Positions 49,243 to 57,672 of a DNA stretch of 64,000 nucleotides are shown one piece after another; the first letter of the stretch is position 1, and every line of letters begins with the position of its first letter. Origin of the DNA: an uncultured Candidatus Saccharibacteria bacterium (lineage in GTDB: Bacteria > Patescibacteriota > Saccharimonadia > Saccharimonadales > Saccharimonadaceae); assembly GCA_948868795.1 (NCBI GenBank), contig CAQRDK010000003.1, forward strand, positions 16,490 through 80,489, read 5' to 3'. Under the pieces are notes generated by a model, which saw only the letters and a program-made list of their open reading frames with translations, ran no database searches and was not told the DNA's origin. The position numbers were made by a program, and so were the translations under genes.

Positions 49243-49275
49243 TCGCACATCCCAATTTGCAAAGGAGAGAATATC

Positions 49276-49950
49276 ATGCCCGAAACCCCAGTTATCCAGG
49301 AAAATCAGAGCGCCGCAACCGACCAAACCGGTAAAAACAGCCAAAAAGCGCCGACCGCGCAACCCGTTCCTATCAACCTCAAGGACCTCTCAATTGAAGC
49401 CGTCCTGGCCAAGGAAGAGGATATTGATCCGCGCGTCGCTATTCACGGCGATTTTCCCCACCACAAGTACGAGAAGATTCTCATCAAAGGCTTCACTACG
49501 AAGCTGACCACCGAGGAAATCGTCACCCATCCCCTCATCGTCCTCCTCCATGACTATAAACACCTCATGCTCCATGGCAATCGTGGCAGCAAAAACGACC
49601 GCGACAAAAAGCGCAAGAGCAAAAAGCCCTACGAAAACCGCTTCTGTAGATTAAGTTTTATCTACACAATCGCGCAGGACCCCACAACTTGCGATCTCGT
49701 CCTCAGGTTCATCATCGACACCGCTTTTGAGCCGGTCTGGACTCGTCACGACGGCAGTCTTGACCACAAGATGACGCTTGATGACATCGCCAGCACGACG
49801 GCCTTCTTCGTAGAGAGCTATCTCGCTGAAGCTAAGCAGCTCCTCAAGAGCACGACCGCCAGCTGCAGCATCGACAGCACCACCGTCATTCAAATCATCG
49901 AAGAGGGTGAATCCTCTAAAACTGCGACCCCCCCCCAGAATCCGAACTGA
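49276..49950 (+). CDS. Hypothetical protein, 224 aa
   Basis: ATG 49276 after AAAGGAG (8 nt). N-terminal 35 residues are Gln/Asn/Pro-rich (PETPVIQENQSAATDQ), then a mixed domain: RVAIHGDFPHHKYEKILIKG, THPLIVLLHDYKHLMLHGNR with several His, RFCRLSFIYTIAQ and SYLAEAKQLL. No membrane helix, no signal peptide. His-rich segments suggest a metal site, but no family is recognised. Terminator at 50049-50079. Confidence 0.7.
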   Translation: MPETPVIQENQSAATDQTGKNSQKAPTAQPVPINLKDLSIEAVLAKEEDIDPRVAIHGDFPHHKYEKILIKGFTTKLTTEEIVTHPLIVLLHDYKHLMLHGNRGSKNDRDKKRKSKKPYENRFCRLSFIYTIAQDPTTCDLVLRFIIDTAFEPVWTRHDGSLDHKMTLDDIASTTAFFVESYLAEAKQLLKSTTASCSIDSTTVIQIIEEGESSKTATPPQNPN

Positions 49951-50048
49951 CCTAATCACTTTCTGCGACTTTTCGGCCATTCTGTCAATCGTTTCCGCTC
50001 GCTCCGCCGAGCATCTGTCAACATTTCTCCCCGCAAACGCACATTCTT

Positions 50049-50079
50049 AAACCGCTCTTCCCTCCGGAAGGGCGGTTTT
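50049..50079 (+). terminator. Intrinsic terminator
   Basis: AAACCGCTCTTCC/GGAAGGGCGGTTT hairpin with TTTT. Confidence 0.8.
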
Positions 50080-50177
50080 CCCATCCCAAAAATCCCAAAC
50101 CCCATCCCAACCCCCATCCAATCAAACCACCACGACCTTCCATTCTAACAAATCGTCAAAGCCTATAATTAAAACAT

Positions 50178-50199
50178 CAAAAAACTCCCTCCTCGGGAG
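50178..50199 (-). terminator. Intrinsic terminator of rpsO
   Basis: CTCCC/GGGAG hairpin followed on the minus strand by TTTTTT. Confidence 0.75.
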
Positions 50200-50263
50200 C
50201 CTTTTGCTACTTCAGCTACGAACTGCAACTCGCAAATCTACGAGCCACCAGCCCCGCCCGAAG

Positions 50264-50530
50264 CTATTTGCGCAAACCAAGTTCAGCGATAGTCTTCTTA
50301 TAGGTCTCGAAGTCAGTCTTCTCGAGATACTTCAGCAACTTCTTGCGTTGCCCGACCATCTGCATCAACCCGCGCTTCGCCATGAAATCGTGCTTGTTGT
50401 TCTTGACGTGCTCGGTCACTTCCTTGATCCGCTCAGTCAAAATCGACACCTGCACCTCAGGAGAACCCACATCATTCTTACTGCGGGCGAGCTTCGCCAT
50501 CGCCTCGGCTTTTTTCTCTCTAGTAATCAT
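50264..50530 (-). CDS. rpsO: 30S ribosomal protein S15
   Basis: 88 aa: SPEVQVSILTERIKEVTEHV, KNNKHDFMAKRGLMQMVGQR and KLLKYLEK are classic S15. ATG 50530 lies 9 nt after a minus-strand TATAAT, with GGGGA between as weak ribosome binding site. Confidence 0.96.
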   Translation of the reverse strand: MITREKKAEAMAKLARSKNDVGSPEVQVSILTERIKEVTEHVKNNKHDFMAKRGLMQMVGQRKKLLKYLEKTDFETYKKTIAELGLRK

Positions 50531-50603
50531 ATGTCCCCAATTATAGCACACATTCCTCCCCTCGACAACCCCTATTTTCTCACTTTCTCATCCCCAATCC
50601 AAA

Positions 50604-50701
50604 ACGGGCAATTTCGACCTTGATTTTGTCGTCCTGTGATGTCAGAATGGAGTTAGTTAATTGTGTAATTACTTTCGTTTTTTCTTGACGAAAGTAATTT
50701 T
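50604..50701 (+). ncRNA. Half module M6: promoter and hairpin RNA
   Basis: ACGGGCAATTTC (50604) and TTGATT (50620-50625), 17 nt, CAGAAT (50643-50648), then 19 nt and hairpin ATTACTTTCG/CGAAAGTAAT (50668-50698) with TTT. The upstream block ACGGGCAATTTC..CCTTGA matches M2 (14677). No minus-strand promoter or ORF is seen before truB. Confidence 0.45.
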
Positions 50702-50729
50702 AATTTGGAGCAAATTGATCCAAACTTTC

Positions 50730-51437
50730 CTAAGAATCTATCCCCAACTCCTCCAACCTCTTCGCCTCCTCAATCCGCCACTCCCCCACCTGCGTCCGCC
50801 TAAGCGCTGTCAAGTAGCCTCCAACTCCCAATTCTTTTCCAATATCCTCCCCCAGCGCCCGAATGTACGTCCCGCTCGACACTTGACATCGTATGGTCAA
50901 ATCTGGCCATTTATAATCCAAAATCTCAATTTCGTCAATCCTCACCTTCCGGACCGGCATCTCCACCTCTTTCCCCGCCCGCGCCAATTTATACGCTCGC
51001 TCCCCATTAATTTTCACCGCCGAATAACTCGGCACCCTTTGTTCGGTTTCTCCCACGAACTTTTCCACAGCCTTTTCCACATCCACCCGCGACGGCACCC
51101 GAACATCCCGAACAACCGTCACCTCCCCCTCCGGATCCCCCGTTGTCGACGTCGCCCCCAGCCGCACCGTCGCAATATACTCCTTGTCCAGCTTCAAAAA
51201 CTCATTTGCTCGTTTCGTCCCCTTCCCAATCAACAAAACCAACAAACCAGTCGCAAACGGATCCAGCGTCCCCGTATGCCCGACCTTCACCTTCTTCCGC
51301 TTCTCTCGCACCACCCCGTCTTTCCCCTTCACGCTCACCATCCCCGCCTCTTCCGACAACTTCCGTCGCACTCGCGCCACCACCCCAAAAGAACTTATTC
51401 CTTCCGGCTTGTCAACTAGCAAAATCTCTTCATTCAT
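50730..51437 (-). CDS. truB: tRNA pseudouridine-55 synthase TruB
   Basis: 235 aa. LVDKPEGISSFGVVARVRRK, VGHTGTLDPFATGLLVLLIG with the catalytic Asp, and KEYIATVRLGATSTTGDPEG are TruB motifs. Short for the family (about 300), as the C-terminal PUA domain is missing. TATAAT ends 6 nt before the ATG. Downstream of the DHH-like gene, as often seen. Confidence 0.95.
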   Translation of the reverse strand: MNEEILLVDKPEGISSFGVVARVRRKLSEEAGMVSVKGKDGVVREKRKKVKVGHTGTLDPFATGLLVLLIGKGTKRANEFLKLDKEYIATVRLGATSTTGDPEGEVTVVRDVRVPSRVDVEKAVEKFVGETEQRVPSYSAVKINGERAYKLARAGKEVEMPVRKVRIDEIEILDYKWPDLTIRCQVSSGTYIRALGEDIGKELGVGGYLTALRRTQVGEWRIEEAKRLEELGIDS

Positions 51438-51514
51438 GTCAAAATTATATCACAATCCCCGCCATAACGCCACTTGACCGTCACGACACTCCACACCAAC
51501 GCCACTTGACAGAA

Positions 51515-53413
51515 CTACTTCACCCCAGCCAGAGTCCCCACCGAAGCCCCAGGCATCGCTGGCGGCATCATATCCGGCCCCACCGTCGGCGCAGGTGGTG
51601 GCGGCAAAGTCATACTAAACGGATTCGCCACCGGCTCCCCTGGCAACTCCGCCGGCGCCCCGGCAGCTGCTGGATTCCCCGCCGAACCATTAGTCGCACC
51701 GCTCGCAGAACCTTCAGTCGACCCGCTACCCCCGACATCTGTCATCGTCATTCCAAAAGCCCCTGCCGGACCATTACCAGTTCCAACCGAAGTCGAAGCC
51801 GCACCCCCAGCAGCCCCATCGCTCCCCACCAACGGTGGCAACACCGGTTTCATCGCCGGCGCCCCTGTCGGGTCCGCCAAAGCCTGCTCCATCATCTGCC
51901 CATAATCCACCGCCGGCTCTTGGCTCGGCGCTGGCGGCTGCATCTTCACACCTACCGCAGGCGCGCTCGCCCGCGTCGGCTCCGCCGTCGCCATCTCTTT
52001 CGCCTCGGTCACAACCGCCGGACCAGAAACCTCGGGACCGTTCAATCCCGGCAAAGTCATCACGCTCGGATCGCTAACCGCACCTCCGACCGTTCCCTTC
52101 GCCGGTCCAATCACCGGACTAGAAAAACCACCGACCCCCGCAGCTCCAGCGCTATTAACATCATCCGCCACCTTCGGCAACACCGGCGCCACCACCGTCC
52201 CCGCCGCGTCAATCGGCATACTCGGCGTCGGATTCGTAATCCCCGCCCGCGCCGCAATCTCCGCCGCCGTCAAGCCATCACCCCTATCTTGATACCCGAC
52301 CAAACTCTGCCCAGAAACATCCGGCACTCCGGAAGGCACTCCGGAAGGCATCCCAGACGGCATTCCCGACGAAGCTCCAGAAGACACTCCCGAAGGCGCC
52401 CCAGAAGCCCCGGCTGCAGAGCCAGCAGGACCGCCATAAGCCACCCCGACTCCCCCCATCGCCACCCCAACCGTCGGCACATCAACAAAAGCCCCCGCGT
52501 CCGCCGCCGCCCGCGCCGCAATCTCCGTCGCGCTCAGCTCCCCCTCCGGCTGATTCTGTATAATTTCATTCCCCGCCACGTTCGCCGTAATCAGCTGCTG
52601 ATCCGCCCCCATCGTCATCAACTTCGACGCCAGCGTCAACGTATCCGGATTTGTTCGGTTATTAGAAAATCTATCCGTCGCCGCGACAATCCCCGTCAAA
52701 AGCGCCGTCGCAATCTCCGAATCCAGCTTATCCGACCCGCCCTGTAGCGCAAAAATCAGCTCCGTCACCATCTCGCACACCGAACTCGCCGCCGGATTAC
52801 TCCATTCAATCTCCCCGAACCGTCCCCCAGTTCCCGTCGTAATATCCACCGTCGCCGCATCATGCATAATCCGCCCATGCTCCGCCAACGCCTCATCGAG
52901 ATCCCCCGCCGACTTCACGTTCAGCGCAATCACAAAGTCCACATTATAATCCCCCTGCGAAAACGTCAAATCGTCCTCCGTAATCGAGGTCTTGTATGGC
53001 GTAATAAACACCTTCACGAAGTCCCCATCCAGCTTATACCGGAGATGATCCGCCTTATCCTTATTCAACGCAATGATAAAATCCTGCAAACTTGCCGTAT
53101 TCGTCTCAAACGTCGCATCCGGCCTAAGAAACGCCAGCGCATCCGGCGTCCGCCCCGAATAAATCGCCGTCGTATGCTTCTGCATCCCGTCGAGAAACAG
53201 CGACAGCCCAATCGCCGCCGCAATCTCGTCCACCGACGGATTCTTCGACAAAGCAATCAAAATATTCTCCGACGCCTTGATTTTCTCCACAATTTTCCGC
53301 ACAAAATCCCCTTGCGCCGCCACACTTCCCCCGGCCTGTGCTATCGCCGCCTTCGCGTCCGCTACTGCCTTATCTGGATTTGCCGCATCACCTTGCTTAC
53401 TTTGATCGTTCAT
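51515..53413 (-). CDS. DHH/NrnA-like phosphoesterase domain with low-complexity tail, 632 aa
   Basis: Residues 40-300 look like a DHH-family domain: ILIALSKNPSVDEIAAAIGL (where DHH proteins carry HxxPDxDxxG), DVDFVIALNVKSAGDLDEAL, and SNPAASSVCEMVTELIFAL, with LLTGIVAATDRFSNNRTNPD. The catalytic aspartates are only partly kept, so it may be inactive or divergent. Residues 330-632 are Ala/Gly/Pro/Ser-rich low complexity including PSGMPSGMPSGVPSGVP repeats. The place before truB matches nrnA in other genomes. Expected activity, if any: nanoRNA or cyclic-dinucleotide hydrolysis. Confidence 0.6.
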   Translation of the reverse strand: MNDQSKQGDAANPDKAVADAKAAIAQAGGSVAAQGDFVRKIVEKIKASENILIALSKNPSVDEIAAAIGLSLFLDGMQKHTTAIYSGRTPDALAFLRPDATFETNTASLQDFIIALNKDKADHLRYKLDGDFVKVFITPYKTSITEDDLTFSQGDYNVDFVIALNVKSAGDLDEALAEHGRIMHDAATVDITTGTGGRFGEIEWSNPAASSVCEMVTELIFALQGGSDKLDSEIATALLTGIVAATDRFSNNRTNPDTLTLASKLMTMGADQQLITANVAGNEIIQNQPEGELSATEIAARAAADAGAFVDVPTVGVAMGGVGVAYGGPAGSAAGASGAPSGVSSGASSGMPSGMPSGVPSGVPDVSGQSLVGYQDRGDGLTAAEIAARAGITNPTPSMPIDAAGTVVAPVLPKVADDVNSAGAAGVGGFSSPVIGPAKGTVGGAVSDPSVMTLPGLNGPEVSGPAVVTEAKEMATAEPTRASAPAVGVKMQPPAPSQEPAVDYGQMMEQALADPTGAPAMKPVLPPLVGSDGAAGGAASTSVGTGNGPAGAFGMTMTDVGGSGSTEGSASGATNGSAGNPAAAGAPAELPGEPVANPFSMTLPPPPAPTVGPDMMPPAMPGASVGTLAGVK

Positions 53414-53618
53414 AATATATAATGTTTATTTTTGTATAATCTTATTACACTTATGCTCTCATTTTAACACACTTTTTTATAAAAGCAACGCCATCTCCTT
53501 TCTTTTGTATAACCGTCTTCTTACGAAATGTTGTATTTTTTTACAACATAAGTAAACAGATTCTCCCCCTATAAACAGCCATATATTTGTAAAAACACAA
53601 AAATAAGCAAAAATAGTA

Positions 53619-53647
53619 TTGACTAGAATACCTATGTGTGATATAAT
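53619..53647 (+). promoter_or_regulatory. Strong promoter of the large RNA
   Basis: TTGACT (53619-53624), 17 nt, TATAAT (53642-53647), with an A-rich UP-like stretch (53591-53615) in front and a hairpin ATGTTGTA/TACAACAT near 53526-53550. Confidence 0.8.
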
Positions 53648-53653
53648 GAAACT

Positions 53654-54215
53654 ATCCTTGATCAATTACATCCTATACGAAGATCGAGGCAGCACGTTAC
53701 GGTAACGAAGAGAGCCAGGGCTCACTCATCAGTTATCAGGGAGCGACAAAGACAGTGTCGTATTATATCCCGCAGTAAGGTGCTGAGTACTGTCGATTAC
53801 GCAACATCGCATCGGAATCCAAGTTCACAAGAACCAAGACCCCAGTAATACATGCATCGCAGCACAAACCACTTTCATACGCATAACCATTGAATGGCCC
53901 CAGCGAGTCGATTTTTCGACAAAGTAAACTCTACGCATAACTACAACCATTGTCGACAGGAGAATGTCGACCCCGTTATTCCCGCCCAGGCTAAAGCACC
54001 TTGTGTGCAGTGCAAAAACCGTTTGACGGCAGGATTAACATTCGCAGAGAGCGCACCGTTCATGAGCCCAAGGTTAAGTGGGAACCTAGGATGAACGACT
54101 TATCTAATCGAAAAATTACTTATTAAACTGAAAGCAAAAACTTTACAGCCAACTCTCCCACACACGTTACCCTAGCACAAACCCGCCCCCTCCGTTCGGA
54201 GGGGGCAAACTTTTT
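53654..54215 (+). ncRNA. Large structured RNA of unknown class, about 560 nt
   Basis: Starts after the promoter at 53619-53647 and ends at hairpin GCCCCCTCC/GGAGGGGGC (54185-54206) plus TTTTT. No long + strand ORF. Internal pairings seen: GTCGA/TCGAC (53907-53921), GTCGAC/GTCGAC (53952-53971) and, near the 3' end, GTTCAT/ATGAAC (54058-54063 with 54091-54096) enclosing a pseudoknot CCC/GGG with AGGTT/AACCT (54067-54087). The core lacks the universal RNase P (AGGAAAGTCC) and tmRNA end motifs. The size is like the ROOL or OLE class, but I recognise no consensus. Confidence 0.6.
54185..54215 (+). terminator. Intrinsic terminator of the large RNA
   Basis: Perfect 9-bp GC hairpin with GTTC loop, then AAACTTTTTATTT. 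Confidence 0.85.
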
Positions 54216-54336
54216 ATTTAGTATTTTCCCCAAACCATATCGCAACAGAGATAACATCGCACGTCATTCTACGGTTAAACGTATACCCAAAAATCACGCC
54301 TAACCGCGGCAAACGTACAACAAACCCCAAAACCTC

Positions 54337-55065
54337 TCACTCCGCCCAAGCCACCCCCCCGTCTCCCGGGATGAACCTAAAATGCTTCTCCGGCGTCACC
54401 CTCTTCATATAATCCTCTTCCAGATTCGGCTGCCCGCCATTATGTATAATATACGCCCGCCCCTCCGCGTTCCGCCGATCCGACACCATCCCGATATGGT
54501 TCCCATTCTCCGCAATAATAATATCTCCCGGTTGCCACTCCGCAATCTCCGAAGTGTCCGTCGTCAGCTCCTCCGCATATTCCGCAAAAAACACCGCGAG
54601 CACATTCACCCGCCGAAAATCAATATTCTTATCCCGCTCCGTAATCCACGGATACGCCTCCGGCCTCGCCGCAATATCCGCATCCACCATCTCGCGCAAG
54701 TTATACCCCGCCTCCCGAAACGCCCGCCAAATCACATCCGTACACACCCCAACATCGTCCGGCGGAAATCCCCCATCCACATACGACCCGTCATACCGTG
54801 GGTGATTCTCTATATCCTTCCGCGCTCCATTCAGCAACTCCGTATAATCATCCACCCCGTCCCCATCAAAATCCGTCTCCGAAAGCACCCTCGTTAGTCC
54901 AAAATCCTCCCCCGTATAATACCGCACCAGCGTCGACCCGTCATTACTCCCCGCAAACGGCCCCAGATTAAACTCCCACATCAACCACGCCCCGACCAGT
55001 CCAATCACCACCGCCACCCCCGTCAGCATCATCCACTTCAGCCCCGCCGTCGTTAACTTCTCCAT
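54337..55065 (-). CDS. DUF1287 protein, membrane anchored, 242 aa
   Basis: N-terminal membrane helix (about 11-31), then an NlpC/P60-like DUF1287 domain: VGVCTDVIWRAFREAGYNLR with the likely catalytic Cys (about 108), WQPGDIIIAENGNHIGMVSD with His, and YIIHNGGQ. Between helix and domain is TDFDGDGVDDYTELLNGARK (about 64), a dockerin/EF-hand-like calcium loop. The family is believed to act on cell-wall peptides. It starts 5 nt after the aminotransferase stop, so it is the third gene of the Mur-ligase-like, aminotransferase, DUF1287 operon. Confidence 0.8.
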   Translation of the reverse strand: MEKLTTAGLKWMMLTGVAVVIGLVGAWLMWEFNLGPFAGSNDGSTLVRYYTGEDFGLTRVLSETDFDGDGVDDYTELLNGARKDIENHPRYDGSYVDGGFPPDDVGVCTDVIWRAFREAGYNLREMVDADIAARPEAYPWITERDKNIDFRRVNVLAVFFAEYAEELTTDTSEIAEWQPGDIIIAENGNHIGMVSDRRNAEGRAYIIHNGGQPNLEEDYMKRVTPEKHFRFIPGDGGVAWAE

Positions 55066-55070
55066 ATATA

Positions 55071-56261
55071 TTATATCTTCCCCATCACCTTCTTCACCCT
55101 CTCGATATCCTCCTCTCGCGTCGCATAGCTCAAGGAAAACCTCACAAGCGGCGGCAACCCCAACACCTTATCCAGATAATAATGTGCGCAGAAATACCCC
55201 GTCCGCGCCATAATCCCCTCTTTCCCGAGCGCCGCCCCGAGCAAATGCGAATCCACCCCCTCGACATAGAAGCTCATCGTCGGATTCGCTTCATGCCTCT
55301 CCACCACAACCCCATTCTCAATCGCCCCCACCATCTTCACCTTCTCCCGCGACCTCAGAAATCCATCCAGCTCCTCCGTACACGCCGCGAGCCGCTTCTT
55401 ATCTTCCTTCGTCCGCTTCGAAAGCCAATCAATCGCCGCCCCGAGACTAATAATCTCACCCCACGCCTGTAACCCCGCCTCAAAAATCGTATGCGCATGG
55501 TCTTTATTTCCCGTCGCGCTGAGAATATACCGATCCTCAAACACATCATCCACCATTCCCCCGCCCACAAAACTCAACCGCAACTTCGGGATCAAATCCC
55601 TCCGCACCACCATCACCCCCAGCGACGCCGCATACATCTTATGCGCCGAGAAACAAATCGCGTCCGCCTCTGTTTTTTCCAGCATCTCGTAATAATGCGC
55701 CATCGCCTGCGCCGCGTCAATAATCACAATTCCCCCGTCCTTATGCACCCGCTTCACGACTTCCTTCAAGTTCGTAAGCCTCCGCCCGTCGAAGTTCGCC
55801 GCACAGTTCACAACCACCACCGCCCCCTTAAAATCTTCCCCTTCATACATCAACCCACCATCCGGGAAACGTTTCAAAACCACCCGCGGCACCCCCAATC
55901 TCTCCGCCACGTTCATCGTCGCAAGAAACGGCGAATTATGCTCAATTTCGCTCGTCACCACCTTCTTCACAAACTTCGGGTCAATCGAATTCAGCAACAA
56001 ATTCACCCCATAAGTCGTGTTCAGCGTAAACGACACGAAGTAATCCTTCGAAGGCAGCTTCAGCAACTTCAGAACTTTCTTCCGCGTCCCCTCGACCAGC
56101 TCATCCGTCTCCACGCCCCACTTATACTTCACCCGCTCCCCGCACGAATTATGCTCAAAATAATACCGTTCCATCGCCTCCACCACTGGCCTCGGCCGAA
56201 GACTCTGACACGCCGCATCCAGATACACCTCCCCCGCCCCCAAATAATCAAAATCCCCCAC
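55071..56261 (-). CDS. Class V aminotransferase (cysteine desulfurase-like)
   Basis: 396 aa PLP enzyme: VYLDAACQSLRPRPVVEAME, EIEHNSPFL (His stacking on PLP), IVIIDAAQAMAHYY (Asp-x-x-Gln), CFSAHKMYAASLGVMVV (Lys of the Schiff base, about 205), ARTGYFCAHYY with a possible active-site Cys (about 357) and a final RFSLSYATREEDIE. Close to SufS/CsdA but with divergent motifs. The GTG start (56261) is 3 nt after the upstream stop with GAGGTGAAGGGG. The operon with a Mur-ligase-like protein suggests a different role, such as amino acid or cell-wall sulfur chemistry. Confidence 0.75.
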   Translation of the reverse strand: MGDFDYLGAGEVYLDAACQSLRPRPVVEAMERYYFEHNSCGERVKYKWGVETDELVEGTRKKVLKLLKLPSKDYFVSFTLNTTYGVNLLLNSIDPKFVKKVVTSEIEHNSPFLATMNVAERLGVPRVVLKRFPDGGLMYEGEDFKGAVVVVNCAANFDGRRLTNLKEVVKRVHKDGGIVIIDAAQAMAHYYEMLEKTEADAICFSAHKMYAASLGVMVVRRDLIPKLRLSFVGGGMVDDVFEDRYILSATGNKDHAHTIFEAGLQAWGEIISLGAAIDWLSKRTKEDKKRLAACTEELDGFLRSREKVKMVGAIENGVVVERHEANPTMSFYVEGVDSHLLGAALGKEGIMARTGYFCAHYYLDKVLGLPPLVRFSLSYATREEDIERVKKVMGKI

Positions 56262-56264
56262 TCT

Positions 56265-57005
56265 TTACCCCTTCACCTCGTAATTCGCAATCCCCTCCGC
56301 AATCGTCGCTGGCGCAATGTTCAACGCCGTCGCAATCGCCGCCGCACACGCCATATACGACACTGTCGGCTCCCCCGCAAGGAAACTCGCCACCGTGAAG
56401 TCTCGCCCCCCGAACCCAAGCTGCGCTTCTGTTCCCTTCCGATACAATTTTGACCCCTCAATTTTCACATCCGAATCCGACGACGCTCCATAAGTCAGCG
56501 TCTCCGTCTTTCCTCTAAACTGCGCAAAATCTGGGTAATGCGCATCATCGCGATTCAAAACCACCACCTCCGGATCCATCCGAAACAGCGTCTCTTTCTC
56601 CTCGAGATACGAATTCAAATCCGCATCCGTCAACCCCGACGGCACAAAATCCGTCATCGCCGCCGCATAAATCGGCAACCCATAGAACGTCTCCGCCCCA
56701 AGCGCCGCCGCCGGTGCCGTAATCACCGCATACGTTACCTTGGCCTTCCACGCATCATTCAAAAACTTATGCAAAACTGTCGCTTTAATCGCCTGATCCG
56801 ACGCCAAAATCGCCGCCGGCTGACTCGCCGCCCTCAAAATCTCGTGCACAAAATGCGCCACCGTCGACTTCCCCGTCGACCCAGTCACACAAATCAACTT
56901 CAAATCTCGCGCCGGATGCCCATAATAAGAGGCCAACAGCTTCACCTTCGCGCGCTCAAGACGGAACCGCTTCTTACCTCCAGAAAGTTTCGCAGTATTT
57001 TCCAT
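56265..57005 (-). CDS. Truncated Mur ligase-like protein, 246 aa
   Basis: ATG 57005 follows TACAAT by 6 nt. LKLICVTGSTGKSTVAHFVH (ATP-binding GxTGKST, about 40) and the central-domain features (VPSGLTDADLNSYLEEKETL, VLNRDDAHYPDF) are Mur ligase-like (MurE/MurT/CapB-type). The usual C-terminal ligase domain of about 150 residues is missing; the protein ends after ATALNIAPATIAEGIANYEV. It forms an operon with the aminotransferase and DUF1287 genes. It may bind a nucleotide-linked substrate or be a partial enzyme. Confidence 0.7.
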   Translation of the reverse strand: MENTAKLSGGKKRFRLERAKVKLLASYYGHPARDLKLICVTGSTGKSTVAHFVHEILRAASQPAAILASDQAIKATVLHKFLNDAWKAKVTYAVITAPAAALGAETFYGLPIYAAAMTDFVPSGLTDADLNSYLEEKETLFRMDPEVVVLNRDDAHYPDFAQFRGKTETLTYGASSDSDVKIEGSKLYRKGTEAQLGFGGRDFTVASFLAGEPTVSYMACAAAIATALNIAPATIAEGIANYEVKG

Positions 57006-57059
57006 ACCCCTATTGTAGCACAAAAACTCGACAAACAACCCAAAATCCCCAAAAACTCT

Positions 57060-57325
57060 TTACAAATTATTTCGCTTACGCTATAATAAACCCGATCCGA
57101 CGTCCCTTCTCGGCTTTTGTTGATATATCTATCAAAGCAAATTGGTCGCAGGCTTGAATCCCTCTTTCTTAAGCTAATGGAACTTTACTCAAACCCAATT
57201 TCCCTCTTTCAAAACTCCGAAAAGTATGCTATAATGAACTTGTTGCGTTTACGCAATGCTCATTTTCATTGTCAGGTGGATGTCGGTAGTGCCGATTGCA
57301 AAATCGCGCGAAAATATCCACACTT
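57060..57325 (+). promoter_or_regulatory. Two promoters before tRNA-Arg(GCG)
   Basis: TTTACA, 17 nt, TATAAT at 57060-57088; a second TATGCTATAAT ends at about 57234, followed by hairpin TTGCGT/ACGCAA. Between is about 150 nt with no convincing ORF. The second drives the tRNA with a leader of about 85 nt; the first may make another short RNA. Confidence 0.55.
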
Positions 57326-57402
57326 GCACCCGTAGCTCAGCTGGATAGAGCGTTGGCTTGCGGAGCCAAAGGCCGTAGGTTCGAATCCTGTCGGGTGTAC
57401 CA
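57326..57402 (+). tRNA. tRNA-Arg(GCG)
   Basis: Acceptor GCACCCG/CGGGTGT, encoded ACCA, D-arm with GGATA typical of Arg, anticodon loop TTGCGGA (GCG) on a TTGGC/GCCAA stem. Most bacteria read CGN with an ACG tRNA edited to inosine, so a GCG form is unusual. Confidence 0.9.
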
Positions 57403-57660
57403 TAGAAAATACTCCATCGAAAGATGGAGTATTTTCTATGCTCCAGCCCAGACAGGAGACGAACCACAGGTTCGTCCGCTATAGGAAACGAGCGAAGAAA
57501 ATTAGCTTGCTCATTTTCTTCCGAGTTGACGCCTAGCGGAAGGATTTTCACAAGAAAATCCTTCCTGTCGGGCGTTTTTTACAACATAGCAAGATTACTT
57601 TTTCTATCGGAAGCGCGACGAGATTTCCATCCTGTCGAACGCACCATATATAATATATGC
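57402..57660 (+). repeat. Terminator and tRNA-Arg 3'-end remnants
   Basis: Perfect hairpin ATAGAAAATACTCCATC/GATGGAGTATTTTCTAT (57402-57438). Then two short blocks ending in sequences like the tRNA 3' end: CCTTCCTGTCGGGCG (about 57562) and CCATCCTGTCGAACGCACCA (about 57630), each near hairpins (AAGGATTTTC/GAAAATCCTT). Similar to the repeats after both tRNA-Ser genes. Confidence 0.55.
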
Positions 57661-57672
57661 TATAATATACTT

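Noticed and set aside
53477..53665. 62-codon minus-strand ORF (MIKDSFIISH...).
   Set aside because: It lies over the AT-rich upstream region and promoter of the large RNA, and no ribosome site or promoter faces it.
53654..54215. The large RNA as RNase P RNA or tmRNA.
   Set aside because: The conserved P4 strands (AGGAAAGTCC and partner) and the tmRNA acceptor/T-arm are absent.
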